Of a stretch of 64,000 nt of DNA, positions 55,379 to 64,000 are shown one piece after another. The stretch covers positions 1 through 64,000 of the forward strand of contig JAYRKY010000002.1 in NCBI GenBank assembly GCA_041905525.1. Direction: 5' to 3'. Every line of letters starts with the position of its first letter. The stretch's first letter is position 1. The stretch comes from SHVO01 sp041905525. GTDB lineage: Bacteria; Pseudomonadota; Alphaproteobacteria; Rhodospirillales; Rhodospirillaceae. The position numbers were made by a program, and so were the translations under genes. Below the pieces are notes generated by a model, which was not told the origin of the DNA, did no database searches, and worked only from the letters and a program-made list of their open reading frames with translations.

Positions 55379-57967
55379 ATGGCATCACCGGAAGAGCGCC
55401 ATAACTTCCGCCGGACGGAAGCGAAGTGGCAAGACGTTTGGGCGAATCGCAAGTGTTTCACGGTCGAAGAAAATTCTTCGAAGCCGAAGTACTACGTGCT
55501 GGAGATGTTTCCGTACCCATCGGGGCGCCTGCACATGGGGCACGTGCGCAACTACACCCTGGGCGACGTGGTCGCGCGCTACAAGAAGGCCAAGGGCTTC
55601 AACATCCTGCATCCGATGGGCTGGGACGCCTTCGGATTGCCGGCCGAGAACGCGGCGCTGGAGCGCGGCGTGCATCCGGGCAAATGGACGCGCCAGAATA
55701 TACAGGTCATGCGCGATCAATTCCGGCCGCTGGGATTCTCGCTGGACTGGAGCCGCGAGGTCACGAGCTGCGAGCCCGAATATTATAAGCACGAACAGAA
55801 GATGTTCCTGGACTTCCTCAAGGCGGGCTTGGCCTACCGGAAGGAGTCCTGGGTGAACTGGGATCCGGTCGAGCATACGGTGCTGGCCAATGAGCAGGTG
55901 ATCGACGGCAAGGGCTGGCGTTCGGGCGCGGACGTGGAGCAGCGCAAGCTGTCCCAATGGTTTCTGAAGATCACCCATTACGCCGAGGATTTGCTGAAGG
56001 CGATCGAGACCCTGGACCGCTGGCCCGACAAAGTCCGCGTGATGCAGCACAACTGGATCGGCCGTTCCGAAGGCGCGCGGGTGCAGTGGCCGTTGGTGAA
56101 CGCCGACAAGACGGACCGCGGTGAATCCCTGGAAGTGTTCACCACGCGGCCCGACACTTTGTTCGGCGCGTCCTTCTGCGCGATCTCGGCGCAGCATCCC
56201 CTGGCGGCGAAACTGGCCGAGACCAATCCGGGCCTGGCGGAGTTCATCGCCGAGTGCGGCCGCACCGGCACATCCACTGCCGCGATCGAAATGGCGGAGA
56301 AGAAGGGCTTCGATACAGGACTGCGCGCGCGTCATCCGTTCAATCCGAACCGCACGGTTCCGGTGTATGCCGCGAACTTCGTGCTGATGGATTACGGCTC
56401 CGGCGCGATCTTCGGCTGCCCGGGTCACGACGAGCGCGACATGGAGTTCGCGCGCAAGTACGGCTTGCCCGTGTACTGCGTCGTGGCGCCGGTGGGTGAG
56501 GACGCCGCCGCGTTCACGGAAAAGCTGGAATCGGGGAGCGTCGCCTTCACCGATGACGGCGTCATCGTGAATTCCGACTTCCTGAACGGCTTGAAGGTGG
56601 ACGGCGCGAAACGCGCCGCGATCGAAAAGCTGGAGCAACTGAAACTGGGCAAAGGCACGGTGCAGTATCGCCTGCGCGATTGGGGCGTTTCACGGCAGCG
56701 CTATTGGGGCTGCCCGATCCCGATCATTCATTGCGCGAAATGCGGTCCGGTGCCTGTGCCCGACAAAGACCTGCCGGTCACGTTGCCCGAGGATGTCACC
56801 TTCGATAAGCCGGGCAACCCGCTGGAACGCCATCCGACGTGGAAACACGTGAAGTGCCCGAGCTGCGGCGCCGATGCCACCCGCGAGACCGACACTTTTG
56901 ACACCTTCGTCGAATCCTCGTGGTACTTCGCGCGCTTCTGCTCGCCCCAGGTCAGCGACCGGCCGTTCGACAAGGCCGAGGCGATGAAGTGGCTGCCGGT
57001 CGATCAATATATCGGCGGCGTGGAGCATGCGGTTCTGCATTTGCTCTACTCGCGCTTCTACACCCGGGCGATGTCGGCGTGCGGCTATCTGGATATGAAA
57101 GAGCCGTTCGCGGGCATGTTCACCCAGGGCATGGTCTGTCACGAAACCTACCGCGCCGCCGACGGCACATGGGTTGAACCGGGCGCGGTGGAAATCGTCA
57201 ACGGCGTCGCGACCGCCAAGGGCCTGCCGATTACCGTCGGCCGGTCCGAGAAGATGTCGAAGTCGAAGAAGAACACGGTCGACCCGCAGCACATCATCGA
57301 GACCTACGGCGCCGACGCGGCCCGGTTGTTCATGCTGTCCGACTCTCCGCCGGAGCGCGATCTGGAATGGACCGACGCCGGAATCGAAGGCGCGTGGCGT
57401 TACCTCAACCGGCTGTGGCGCATGGCTGTTCAGGCGAGCGAAATCCCGGCCCAGGACGTCCCGCCAGACGTGAGTGAGCCGGCGGCGGCCGTGTTGCGCC
57501 AGATCCACCGCACCATCGCCGCGGTGGGCGACGACCTGGAGAAGTTCCGTTTCAATTCAGCCGTCGCGCGGATCCGCGAGCTGACGAACCGCGTCGAGGA
57601 CATGGACCGCAAGGTCACCGGCGGTGACGCCGTCTACCGCTTCGGGGTCTCGATCATCGCGCAGATCGTCAATCCGCTGACGCCGCATATCGCCGAGGAG
57701 ATGTGGGAGCTGCTGGGCAATTCCACCATCCTGGCGCAAGGGGCATGGCCGGCGCACGATCCGGCGCTACTGGAAGACAATGTCGTGACCATGGCGGTTC
57801 AAGTGACCGGCAAACTGCGCGGCACCATCACGGTCGCCAAAGGCGCCGACGCCAAGACCTGCGAAACGGCGGCGCTGGATTTGCCGGCTGTGGCGAAGCA
57901 GCTCGACGGCAAGGCGCCCAGAAAAGTCATTGTGGTTCCGGAAAAAATCGTCAACATCGTGGCCTAA
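55379..57967 (+). CDS. leuS: Leucyl-tRNA synthetase
   Basis: 862 residues. Class Ia synthetase: YPSGRLHMGHVRNYTLGD (HMGH motif, about residue 51), the zinc-type region CPIPIIHCAKCGPVPVPD and CPSCGAD, the editing CP1 domain with TTRPDTLFGASFCAISAQHPLA, and the KMSKS motif in EKMSKSKKNTVDP (about 628). Ends with the anticodon-binding and C-terminal domains. Size and order are standard for bacterial LeuRS. The stop overlaps the lptE start. Confidence 0.98.
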   Translation: MASPEERHNFRRTEAKWQDVWANRKCFTVEENSSKPKYYVLEMFPYPSGRLHMGHVRNYTLGDVVARYKKAKGFNILHPMGWDAFGLPAENAALERGVHPGKWTRQNIQVMRDQFRPLGFSLDWSREVTSCEPEYYKHEQKMFLDFLKAGLAYRKESWVNWDPVEHTVLANEQVIDGKGWRSGADVEQRKLSQWFLKITHYAEDLLKAIETLDRWPDKVRVMQHNWIGRSEGARVQWPLVNADKTDRGESLEVFTTRPDTLFGASFCAISAQHPLAAKLAETNPGLAEFIAECGRTGTSTAAIEMAEKKGFDTGLRARHPFNPNRTVPVYAANFVLMDYGSGAIFGCPGHDERDMEFARKYGLPVYCVVAPVGEDAAAFTEKLESGSVAFTDDGVIVNSDFLNGLKVDGAKRAAIEKLEQLKLGKGTVQYRLRDWGVSRQRYWGCPIPIIHCAKCGPVPVPDKDLPVTLPEDVTFDKPGNPLERHPTWKHVKCPSCGADATRETDTFDTFVESSWYFARFCSPQVSDRPFDKAEAMKWLPVDQYIGGVEHAVLHLLYSRFYTRAMSACGYLDMKEPFAGMFTQGMVCHETYRAADGTWVEPGAVEIVNGVATAKGLPITVGRSEKMSKSKKNTVDPQHIIETYGADAARLFMLSDSPPERDLEWTDAGIEGAWRYLNRLWRMAVQASEIPAQDVPPDVSEPAAAVLRQIHRTIAAVGDDLEKFRFNSAVARIRELTNRVEDMDRKVTGGDAVYRFGVSIIAQIVNPLTPHIAEEMWELLGNSTILAQGAWPAHDPALLEDNVVTMAVQVTGKLRGTITVAKGADAKTCETAALDLPAVAKQLDGKAPRKVIVVPEKIVNIVA

Positions 57968-58506
57968 TGAAAGTCGCGGCTTCAGCTCTGCGCGCCATTG
58001 CGCTCATGGCGGTTCTTACCGCCGTGAGCGGCTGTGGTTTCACGCCGCTCTACGGCGAGCGCAGCATGTCGGCGGCGCCGGATGTGAATGACGCCATGCG
58101 TCAGGTCGTGATCCGCCCGCTGCCCGATCGTCAAGGCCAGAAGCTGCGTCAGGTCCTGCGCGAGCAATTGCAGCCGCGCGGCACCGAGAAGCCGGTTTAC
58201 GATCTTGAAGTGCATCTCACGACCCGAATCGAGGAAATCGGCGTGCGGCGCGATGCCACCAGCTCGCGCGCGAATTACATCCTCACGGCGAATTTCATCC
58301 TGAACCAGGGTCCGTCGCGGCTGGTTGACGACAGGGTCCAGGCGATCGTGAGCTACAACATCCTCGACGAGCAATATGCGACGGTCGCCTCGCAGGCCGA
58401 CGCGGAGAACCGCGCCATTCGCCGCGTGGGCGAGGAGATCAAGACGCGGCTTGCGGTCTATTTCCATCAGCGCTTGGAGAAGCCCGTCGCGCAAGCGCAG
58501 CCGTAG
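57967..58506 (+). CDS. lptE: LPS-assembly lipoprotein LptE
   Basis: 179 residues from ATG 57967, sharing an A with the leuS stop (TAATG). LptE sits in the outer membrane with LptD and helps insert lipopolysaccharide. The lipobox is VSGC (IALMAVLTAVSGC), followed by GFTPLYGE, the alphaproteobacterial LptE start, then VVIRPLPDRQGQKLRQVLREQL and VRRDATSSRANYILTANFIL. Order leuS-lptE-holA is standard. It links with hldE as another LPS step in the window. Confidence 0.9.
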   Translation: MKVAASALRAIALMAVLTAVSGCGFTPLYGERSMSAAPDVNDAMRQVVIRPLPDRQGQKLRQVLREQLQPRGTEKPVYDLEVHLTTRIEEIGVRRDATSSRANYILTANFILNQGPSRLVDDRVQAIVSYNILDEQYATVASQADAENRAIRRVGEEIKTRLAVYFHQRLEKPVAQAQP

Positions 58507-58563
58507 GTCTGTGGCCCTGGGTCTGTGGTTTCCGGCTGCGGCCCATAAGGAAGACTCTCTCTT

Positions 58564-59589
58564 ATGAAGATAACGGGACGCGCGGACGCCTTCGTCTCCA
58601 AACCGGACCCAAAAATCCGCGCGGTGTTGGTGTACGGACCGGACTCCGGCTTGGTGCGCGAGCGCCTCAACGGATTGACCAAGGCGGTTGCCGGGTCGGT
58701 GGACGATCCTTTCCGCGTCGTTGAAATTCCGGGCGATGCGCTGCGCGACGATCCCGCGCGGCTGCGCGATGAGGCGGCGGCCATGTCCTTCGGCGGCGGA
58801 CGCCGGGTGGTGCGCGTGCGCGATGCCGGCGACAGCCTCGGCGAGCTTTTCGAATCTTTCGACGGCGATGCGGTCGGCGATGCCCTGGTCGTGGTGACGG
58901 GGGGAGACTTAAGTCCGCGCTCCAAGCTGCGGCTGGCGTTCGAAGGCGGAGAACGTCTCGCCGCGCTGCCCTGTTATGCCGATACCGCCGACGCGGTTGA
59001 AGGCGTTGCGCGTGAAATGCTGCGCGCCGCAGGGTTGCAGATCGCGCCCGAAGCCCTGTCGTGGCTGGTCGATCATCTTGGCGGGGACCGCGAGCTTTCG
59101 CGGCGCGAGCTGGAGAAGCTCATTATCTACAAGGGCGGCGCGGGCACCGTCACCGAGGAAGACGTGCTGGCCTGCGTCGGAGACACGGCGGGGTTCGGCG
59201 TCGACGATCTCGTTTACGCGCTTGCCGACGGCGATCACGTCACCATGCAACGTGTTTATGGCCGCCTCGTGAACGAAGGCACGTCGCCGATCAGCCTCCT
59301 GACGATGGTGTCGCGGCATTTGTCGCGCTTGCATGAAACACGCGGGCGCATGTCCGACGGCAAGAGCGCCGACGCCGCGGTCTCGATGTTGCGCCCGCCG
59401 ATCTTCTTCAAATTCAAGACGCGCTTTACAAGCCAGGCCAATCGTTGGAGCGAGACCCTGCTCGCACGCGGGCTTGAGATCGTGACCGAGGCCGAGATGC
59501 AGGCCAAGACCACGGACATGCCGGCAGAGGCGTTGATCGAACGCGCCTTCATGCAGCTGGCGCAAGTCGGCCGCGGCGGACGCCGTTAG
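58564..59589 (+). CDS. holA: DNA polymerase III subunit delta
   Basis: 341 residues. HolA is the clamp-loader subunit that opens the beta sliding clamp. The AAA+-like N-terminal domain begins AVLVYGPDSGLVRERLNGLTKAV, with VVVTGGDLSPRSKLRLAFEGG and LACVGDTAGFGVDDLVYALADGD, then the C-terminal collar helices (SLLTMVSRHLSRLHETRG, SQANRWSETLLARGLEIVTEAEMQ, quoted by motif). Start ATG 58564 follows GGAAGAC. Its last four bases overlap the convergent phosphatase gene. Confidence 0.93.
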   Translation: MKITGRADAFVSKPDPKIRAVLVYGPDSGLVRERLNGLTKAVAGSVDDPFRVVEIPGDALRDDPARLRDEAAAMSFGGGRRVVRVRDAGDSLGELFESFDGDAVGDALVVVTGGDLSPRSKLRLAFEGGERLAALPCYADTADAVEGVAREMLRAAGLQIAPEALSWLVDHLGGDRELSRRELEKLIIYKGGAGTVTEEDVLACVGDTAGFGVDDLVYALADGDHVTMQRVYGRLVNEGTSPISLLTMVSRHLSRLHETRGRMSDGKSADAAVSMLRPPIFFKFKTRFTSQANRWSETLLARGLEIVTEAEMQAKTTDMPAEALIERAFMQLAQVGRGGRR

Positions 59590-60173
59590 CGGCCCTGTCC
59601 GATGGCGAGCGGCGGCTCCACCGGACACGCAACCTGCGTCGCCTTCCAATGTTTGCGCTCACCCGCCGGCGGCGTGAGATGGAACAGCGTGCAGTTCTGC
59701 ACATGCACCGTTTCCCCGAGAAGCTCTTCCATCGCCCAGAAAGTCCCACCATGGGCAACGATGAGAACAGGCGCGGGTTGTGACAGCGCGTCCGTCAGCG
59801 CGCGACGCACCCGCGCGATATAGTCGACGCGCCGCTCACCGCCTTCGATCGCTCCGCCAGCCATCCAATCCGCACGCCACGCGCCGTTGGAATCCTGCCC
59901 TTCGTATACGCCGAAGCCGCATTCCTTCAGCGTGTCGAGCACAACGATCGGGACGTTGTTCACGTTGACGATCTCGGCGGTGCGACGGGCGCGCGCAAGC
60001 GTGCTGGTGCAAATCGTTTTGATCGGAAGATTGCCGACGGCCGGCGCGACATCCATCGCCTGGCGAATACCGACATCGTTCAGCGCGATGTCGATGTGGC
60101 CTTGCATGACGCGGCGGCGATTCCAACCCGTCTCGCCGTGACGGAGAAAATAAAACGGGACCAGCGGAAGCAT
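59586..60173 (-). CDS. Histidine phosphatase-family protein
   Basis: 195 residues. The phosphoglycerate mutase-like fold shows the phospho-histidine motif FYFLRHGETGWN (R11-H12-G13-E14), GHIDIALNDVG, STLARARRTAEIV and the second histidine in PVLIVAHGGTFWAM. Substrate unknown; SixA, alpha-ribazole phosphatase and phosphoglycerate mutase relatives are possible. It follows parB by six bases, so it is part of the parA-parB transcript. Many alphaproteobacterial genomes do not have it here. Confidence 0.88.
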   Translation of the reverse strand: MLPLVPFYFLRHGETGWNRRRVMQGHIDIALNDVGIRQAMDVAPAVGNLPIKTICTSTLARARRTAEIVNVNNVPIVVLDTLKECGFGVYEGQDSNGAWRADWMAGGAIEGGERRVDYIARVRRALTDALSQPAPVLIVAHGGTFWAMEELLGETVHVQNCTLFHLTPPAGERKHWKATQVACPVEPPLAIGQGR

Positions 60174-60179
60174 CGGATT

Positions 60180-61112
60180 TTAGTCGTGCAGCTCGTGGCG
60201 CGGCGCGCCGGTCGAAAGACGGTGCACGATGTCGTCGAGCTGCTCGAGGCTGGCGTAGGAAATGGTCACCGTACCGCCGGTGCCGTCGAACGCGATGTTG
60301 ACCTTATACCCGGTCGACTTGGCGAGACTCTGTTCCAGCGCCGCCGTGTCGGTGTCTTTGGGCAGCATATTGGCGGCGCGTTTTTTCCGGCCGAAACTTT
60401 TTGCGTAGCGTTCGGCTTGGCGCGCGCTCATGCCCTTCTTGACGACTTCGCGGGCGATCTCTTCGGCGCGCGAGACACCGATCAGCGGGCGCGCCTGGCC
60501 CGCGGTGATCTTGCCCTCTTCGAGCATCTGCAGAACGGAGAAGGGGAGATTGAGAAGGCGAAGCGTATTGGCAACGTGCGCACGCGACTTGCCGACGATT
60601 TCGCCGACGCGCTCTTGCGTATGTCCAAACTCCTCGAGCATGCGCTGATAGCCGCGCGCTTCTTCCACCGGCGTCAGATCCTGACGCTGGAGATTCTCGA
60701 TCAGCGCGACTTCGAGGGTTTCGGCGTCGGAGAGATCGGCAAGGTGCACCGGCACTTCATGCACTTGCGCGCGTTGCGCCGCGCGCCAGCGGCGTTCGCC
60801 GGCGATGATTTCATAGTGGCCCGGTTTCGCGCGGTCTGGCCGGACGAGCAGCGGCTGGATCACGCCCTTCTCGCGCACCGAGTCGGAAAGCTCGGCCAGC
60901 GCCGTCTCATCGAAATGCCGGCGCGGCTGATAGGGCGAAGGCGAAAGCAGATCGACGGGCAGGCGCGTGATCGGCCCGGCAACCGCGGCGGCCACCGCCG
61001 GGGCAGCCGCCGCCGGCGCCGCGACCGGGGCGGCGGGTGCGGGTGCGGACTCCTGATCGCCGAAGAGAGCGTTCAGTCCCCGGCCAAGGCGTTTCGGACT
61101 ATCGGCGTTCAT
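60180..61112 (-). CDS. parB: Chromosome-partitioning protein ParB
   Basis: 310 residues. ParB is a CTP-dependent DNA clamp that loads at parS. N-terminal LGRGLNALFGD (ParA-stimulating basic motif) is followed by an Ala/Pro linker of about 30 residues, then the CTPase motifs YQPRRHFDE, GERRWRAAQRA and ENLQRQDLTPVEEARGYQ. The HTH lies at about 160-220 (VGEIVGKSRAHVANTLRLLNLP). The start overlaps the parA stop in ATGA. Matching parS sites are at 62490 and 62548. Confidence 0.96.
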   Translation of the reverse strand: MNADSPKRLGRGLNALFGDQESAPAPAAPVAAPAAAAPAVAAAVAGPITRLPVDLLSPSPYQPRRHFDETALAELSDSVREKGVIQPLLVRPDRAKPGHYEIIAGERRWRAAQRAQVHEVPVHLADLSDAETLEVALIENLQRQDLTPVEEARGYQRMLEEFGHTQERVGEIVGKSRAHVANTLRLLNLPFSVLQMLEEGKITAGQARPLIGVSRAEEIAREVVKKGMSARQAERYAKSFGRKKRAANMLPKDTDTAALEQSLAKSTGYKVNIAFDGTGGTVTISYASLEQLDDIVHRLSTGAPRHELHD

Positions 61113-61939
61113 GCGGCGGCACTCTCGCGCTTGAGCACTTCGCCGGCGAGATCGAGATAGGCGCGCGAGCCCGTCGACTTGAAATCATAGAGAAGGACGG
61201 GCTTGCCGTGCGAGGGCGCCTCGGAGATCCGCACGTTGCGCGGAATGGTCGTGGCGTAGACTTTTTGCCCGAAGAATTCGCGGACATCGTTCTCGACCAT
61301 GACCGAAAGCGAGTTGCGGCGGTCAACCATCGTCAACACGATGCCTTGAAGTTCGAGCGCGGGGTTGAAGCTCTTCTTGACCCGTTCAATGGTCCGCACA
61401 AGTTGGCTAACCCCTTCTAATGCAAGGAATTCCGCCTGCAACGGCACCATCACGGCGTCCGCGGCGACCAGCGCGTTGAGGGTCAAGAGGCCCAGCGAGG
61501 GCGGGCAGTCGATGAGAATGAAATCCCAGTTCTGAGCATGGCCGGCCAGAGCATCCTTGAGACGGGCCTGGCGGTTCTCCAGGTCGACGAGTTCGAGTTC
61601 GGCCGCGGCAAGGTCAACGCCTGACGGAACAATGCTGAGGTCGGGAATAGTGGTCGGTACGACAGCCGCATTCATATCGGCGCCACCGGTCAACAGGTGA
61701 TAGGCGTTCACCGCGCGGTGCTTCTGATCGATGCCGAAGCTGGTGGAGGCGTTGCCCTGCGGATCAAGATCGATCACCAGGACGCGCTTGTTCACCGCCG
61801 CCATGGCGGTGGCGAGGTTGACCGTCGTGGTCGTTTTGCCGACCCCGCCTTTCTGATTGGAAATAGCGATAACCCGCGGACGGCGCGGCTTATTTTCGCT
61901 GACGGGGGGGCTCGTCTCGGACGTTGTCGTCTCGGACAC
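61109..61939 (-). CDS. parA: Chromosome-partitioning ATPase ParA
   Basis: 276 residues from GTG 61939. The deviant Walker A KGGVGKTTTTVNLATAMA is at about 30-47 and ATPase motifs LVIDLDPQGNASTSFG and ILIDCPPSLGLLTLNALVAAD follow. A Thr/Glu/Pro leader of about 20 residues precedes IAISNQKGGVGKT. The first codons overlap the end of rsmG by 50 bases on the same strand, and parB follows with a 4-base overlap. Later starts could trim the overlap. Confidence 0.96.
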   Translation of the reverse strand: MSETTTSETSPPVSENKPRRPRVIAISNQKGGVGKTTTTVNLATAMAAVNKRVLVIDLDPQGNASTSFGIDQKHRAVNAYHLLTGGADMNAAVVPTTIPDLSIVPSGVDLAAAELELVDLENRQARLKDALAGHAQNWDFILIDCPPSLGLLTLNALVAADAVMVPLQAEFLALEGVSQLVRTIERVKKSFNPALELQGIVLTMVDRRNSLSVMVENDVREFFGQKVYATTIPRNVRISEAPSHGKPVLLYDFKSTGSRAYLDLAGEVLKRESAAA

Positions 61940-62564
61940 GGCGGACCTCGCGGAGGGAAAGAATGGTTCCTGAGGGATCGGTCAGGCTTTGATGCCGATC
62001 CACAACCATTGTCCATCTCTTGTGCGCATCCGTCAATTCAGCCTCAACGGTTTGGCCCTTCAGGAAGACGCAGGTGGTGTAGGGCCCCCGGAACGGCGCG
62101 GTCCAGTCCAGAAGCTTTTCGAGAGGGGCCAAGGCGCGCGCGGTGACGACTTGAACCTGAAAAGCGGGGATATTTTCGATCCGCGCCGGGTGGAAGGTCA
62201 CGGCGGCGCCGGTGAGGCGGGCCGCCTCGCGCATAAAGGCCACTTTCCGTTGGTCCACCTCGACAAGATGGACGTTGGGGATGCCGAGGATCGCGAGGAC
62301 AAGACCCGGAAAGCCCGCGCCGGATCCCACATCCAACAAATCCGGGGAATCTTGGGGAATAAACCGGAAAAGCTGAGCCGAATCAGCGATATGGCGCTCC
62401 CATAGGCTGGGGATGGAATCGGGACTAACAAGGTTAATCTTCGCGTTCCATTTGACGAGCAGGTCTGCATAGGTTTTCAACCGCTCCAATGTTTCACGTG
62501 AAACGTCGAAGGCGGTGCGGACGGCTTCAGGAGTATTAAGAGCGGAGTGTTTCACGTGAAACAC
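61890..62564 (-). CDS. rsmG: 16S rRNA (guanine(527)-N7)-methyltransferase RsmG
   Basis: 224 residues from GTG 62564. RsmG (GidB) methylates G527 of 16S rRNA. The core shows LLVKWNAKINLVSPDSI, DLLDVGSGAGFPGLVLAI (SAM-binding), HLVEVDQRKVAFMREAARL and VTARALAPLEKLLDW. The gene starts immediately after the mnmG stop, and its first codons (MFHVKH) are the parS palindrome 62548-62563. A second parS-like site lies at 62490 within codons 20-25. The 3' end overlaps parA. Confidence 0.93.
   Translation of the reverse strand: MFHVKHSALNTPEAVRTAFDVSRETLERLKTYADLLVKWNAKINLVSPDSIPSLWERHIADSAQLFRFIPQDSPDLLDVGSGAGFPGLVLAILGIPNVHLVEVDQRKVAFMREAARLTGAAVTFHPARIENIPAFQVQVVTARALAPLEKLLDWTAPFRGPYTTCVFLKGQTVEAELTDAHKRWTMVVDRHQSLTDPSGTILSLREVRRVRDDNVRDEPPRQRK
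62490..62505. other. parS centromere site (15 of 16 bases)
   Basis: TGTTTCACGTGAAACG differs from the near-universal parS sequence TGTTTCACGTGAAACA only at the last base. It is inside the rsmG coding region and 43 bases from the second site. It should bind ParB, with lower affinity than a perfect site. Confidence 0.85.
62548..62563. other. parS centromere site (perfect)
   Basis: TGTTTCACGTGAAACA is the 16-base parS consensus. The palindrome extends to 22 bases (62545-62566). It includes the rsmG GTG start and lies at the mnmG-rsmG junction. Together with the site at 62490 it forms the visible part of the ParB-loading cluster near the origin. Confidence 0.95.
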
Positions 62565-64000
62565 TCAGGCGACATCAGCGTCGCGCTCCCGGCGAACATG
62601 GCGGAGCAGGGCTGTGAGAGCGGCGGGGGTCACCCCCGGGATTCGCGCGGCAGCGCCCAAAGTCGCGGGGCGGCTGGTCTTCAGTTTCTGCCTGACCTCA
62701 TTGGAGAGACCCCCCACGGCGTCAATGTCGAGGTTCTCCGGCAGCCGGAGCGCCTCATCGCGGCGGAAGGCGTGAATGTCCGCCGTTTGCCGGTCCATGT
62801 AGCCCGCATAGCGGGCCTCAATCTCCACCTGCTCGACAATGGCGGAAGGCGCCTCCGGCAGGGTCGGGAACAGCTCACGTAGACGCGCGTAAGTCATGCC
62901 TGGCATGGACAGAATATTGGTTCCGTTGCGGCGGACGCCGTCCTGATTGACCGCAACGCCCCGCTTTTGGAGTTCCATCGGCGTCACGGAAATCGCCTGT
63001 AATTCGGCGCGAACAGCATCCAGGGCCGCTTTTTTGGCGGCGAAATGGGCGGCGCGGAAAGATCCGACGCACCCGGCCGCGACGCCTTTTTGCGTCAGGC
63101 GAAGGTCCGCATTGTCCGCCCGCAATTGGAGGCGATACTCCGCGCGCGAGGTGAACATCCGATAGGGCTCGCTGGTGCCGAGGGTCGTGAGATCGTCAAC
63201 CATGACGCCGAGGTAGCCCTCGGCCCGGTCGAAGGTGACCGGCGACGAATGGGCAACCCTACGGGCTGCATTCAGACCCGCGATGAGGCCTTGGGCGGCG
63301 GCTTCTTCATAGCCGGTCGTGCCGTTGATTTGACCGGCGAAATAGAGGCCAGCGACTTTTCGCGTTTCCAAGGTCGCGTGAAGTTCGCGGGGGTCCACAT
63401 AATCGTATTCAATGGCGTAGCCCGCCTGCAGCATGACGGCCTTCTCGAGCCCTTTGATGGTCTTCAGGAGGGCGAGCTGCACATCTTCCGGCAGCGATGT
63501 GGAGATCCCGTTCGGATAAACGGTATCGTCGTCAAGTCCTTCTGGCTCAAGGAAAATTTGGTGCCGCTCGCGATCCGAAAACCGCACCACCTTGTCCTCG
63601 ATGGACGGACAATAGCGGGGCCCGGCGCTTTGAATCTGGCCGTTATACATGGGGGCCCGGCTCTTATTGGCGAGAATCAGGGCATGGCCTTCGGGGCTGG
63701 TGTAGGTGACGCCGCACTGGACTTGGGGCGTCGTGATCTTATCCGTCAGGAACGAGAAGGGCTCCGGCGGGTCGTCCCCGGACTGCATCTCCAAATTCGC
63801 CCAGTCGATGGTGCGCCCGTCGAGGCGCGGCGGCGTCCCGGTCTTGAGGCGACCGACGCCAAAGGCGAGCCGCTTCAGCGTTTCGGACAGGCCCAGGGCC
63901 GGGGCTTCCCCAATCCGGCCGGCGGGAATGCGCTGCTCGCCCCGATGGATAAGGCCATTGAGGAAAGTGCCCGTGGTGAGAACGACGGCGCCCGCGTGAA
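62565..64000 (-). CDS. mnmG: tRNA uridine-5-carboxymethylaminomethyl modification enzyme MnmG, N-terminus outside window
   Basis: The gene runs off the right edge; 478 codons are visible on the minus strand. MnmG with MnmE adds carboxymethylaminomethyl groups to U34 of some tRNAs using FAD and NADH. Visible motifs: VLTTGTFLNGLIHRGEQR and AGRIGEAPALGLSETL near the edge, RLKTGTPPRLDGRTIDW, PNGISTSLPEDVQLALLKTI, GYAIEYDYVDPRELHATLETR, GLYFAGQINGTTGYEEAAAQGLIAGLNAARR, and FTSRAEYRLQLRADNADLRLT. The FAD-binding GGGHAG start is beyond the window. The stop TGA is directly followed by the rsmG GTG. Confidence 0.97.
   Translation of the reverse strand, partial: HAGAVVLTTGTFLNGLIHRGEQRIPAGRIGEAPALGLSETLKRLAFGVGRLKTGTPPRLDGRTIDWANLEMQSGDDPPEPFSFLTDKITTPQVQCGVTYTSPEGHALILANKSRAPMYNGQIQSAGPRYCPSIEDKVVRFSDRERHQIFLEPEGLDDDTVYPNGISTSLPEDVQLALLKTIKGLEKAVMLQAGYAIEYDYVDPRELHATLETRKVAGLYFAGQINGTTGYEEAAAQGLIAGLNAARRVAHSSPVTFDRAEGYLGVMVDDLTTLGTSEPYRMFTSRAEYRLQLRADNADLRLTQKGVAAGCVGSFRAAHFAAKKAALDAVRAELQAISVTPMELQKRGVAVNQDGVRRNGTNILSMPGMTYARLRELFPTLPEAPSAIVEQVEIEARYAGYMDRQTADIHAFRRDEALRLPENLDIDAVGGLSNEVRQKLKTSRPATLGAAARIPGVTPAALTALLRHVRRERDADVA

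Noticed and set aside
1..64000. tRNA, rRNA, CRISPR arrays, transposase or phage genes
   Set aside because: I looked through the intergenic regions for cloverleaf patterns, direct repeat arrays and terminal repeats with transposase-like frames, and found none.

Overview
The window is GC-rich DNA from an alphaproteobacterial chromosome. The gene content and order point that way: a mitofilin-like membrane gene followed by hemY, a cysteine-poor Fur/Mur-type regulator, the ornithine-lipid pair olsB-olsA, mmcB, a YlxR-L7Ae fusion between nusA and infB, DUF3576-leuS-lptE-holA, and mnmG-rsmG-parA-parB with parS sites. The ParABS cluster at the right end suggests that this end lies near the chromosome origin. 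The genus cannot be fixed from sequence reading alone; a Rhodospirillales- or Rhizobiales-like lineage would fit. I saw no rRNA, tRNA, CRISPR array, insertion sequence or prophage.

Left part (1-12.6 kb): the end of a mitofilin-like gene, hemY, a D-Ala-D-Ala dipeptidase, tsaB-rimI, a TusA-like gene, fur, olsB-olsA, then a tightly coupled miaB-phoH-ybeY-corC-lnt operon. From 12.6 to 25 kb lies the translation and RNA-metabolism block: an XRE regulator, metK, trmB, rimP-nusA-ylxR/L7Ae-infB-rbfA-truB-rpsO-pnp. This block carries most of the RNA-level regulation I can see: a near-perfect terminator after the XRE gene, a folded metK leader with competing hairpins, a promoter plus intrinsic terminator (likely attenuator) before rimP, a large stem structure between rpsO and pnp, and a long hairpin before pnp.

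Middle part (25-44.5 kb): a glycerophosphodiesterase, a large NAD(P)H:flavin oxidoreductase of the nitronate monooxygenase class, GNAT, panD, mmcB, an I78 inhibitor-like lipoprotein, hldE (heptose for LPS), a tandem pair of degenerate GGDEF-EAL proteins, a SYLF lipid-binding protein, an LpoA-like lipoprotein, and the rsmI-yraN-sirB1-gshB-mscS-comM run. It closes with hinT-hisE, a second XRE paralogue and an orphan OmpR-type response regulator.

Right part (44.5-64 kb): ribA with a degenerate RibB-like front, an L,D-transpeptidase-like gene, a periplasmic haem protein divergent from a cytochrome b561, yggS divergent from a ThiE-like gene with shared start codons, three outer-membrane barrel genes, a RimK/RimB-like pair, DUF3576-leuS-lptE-holA, and finally parA-parB-phosphatase, rsmG and a truncated mnmG. 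The most unusual items are the degenerate GGDEF-EAL pair with two inverted repeats in front, the leader RNAs of metK, rimP and pnp, the haem protein with a CX3CH motif, and the parS palindrome that forms the start of rsmG.
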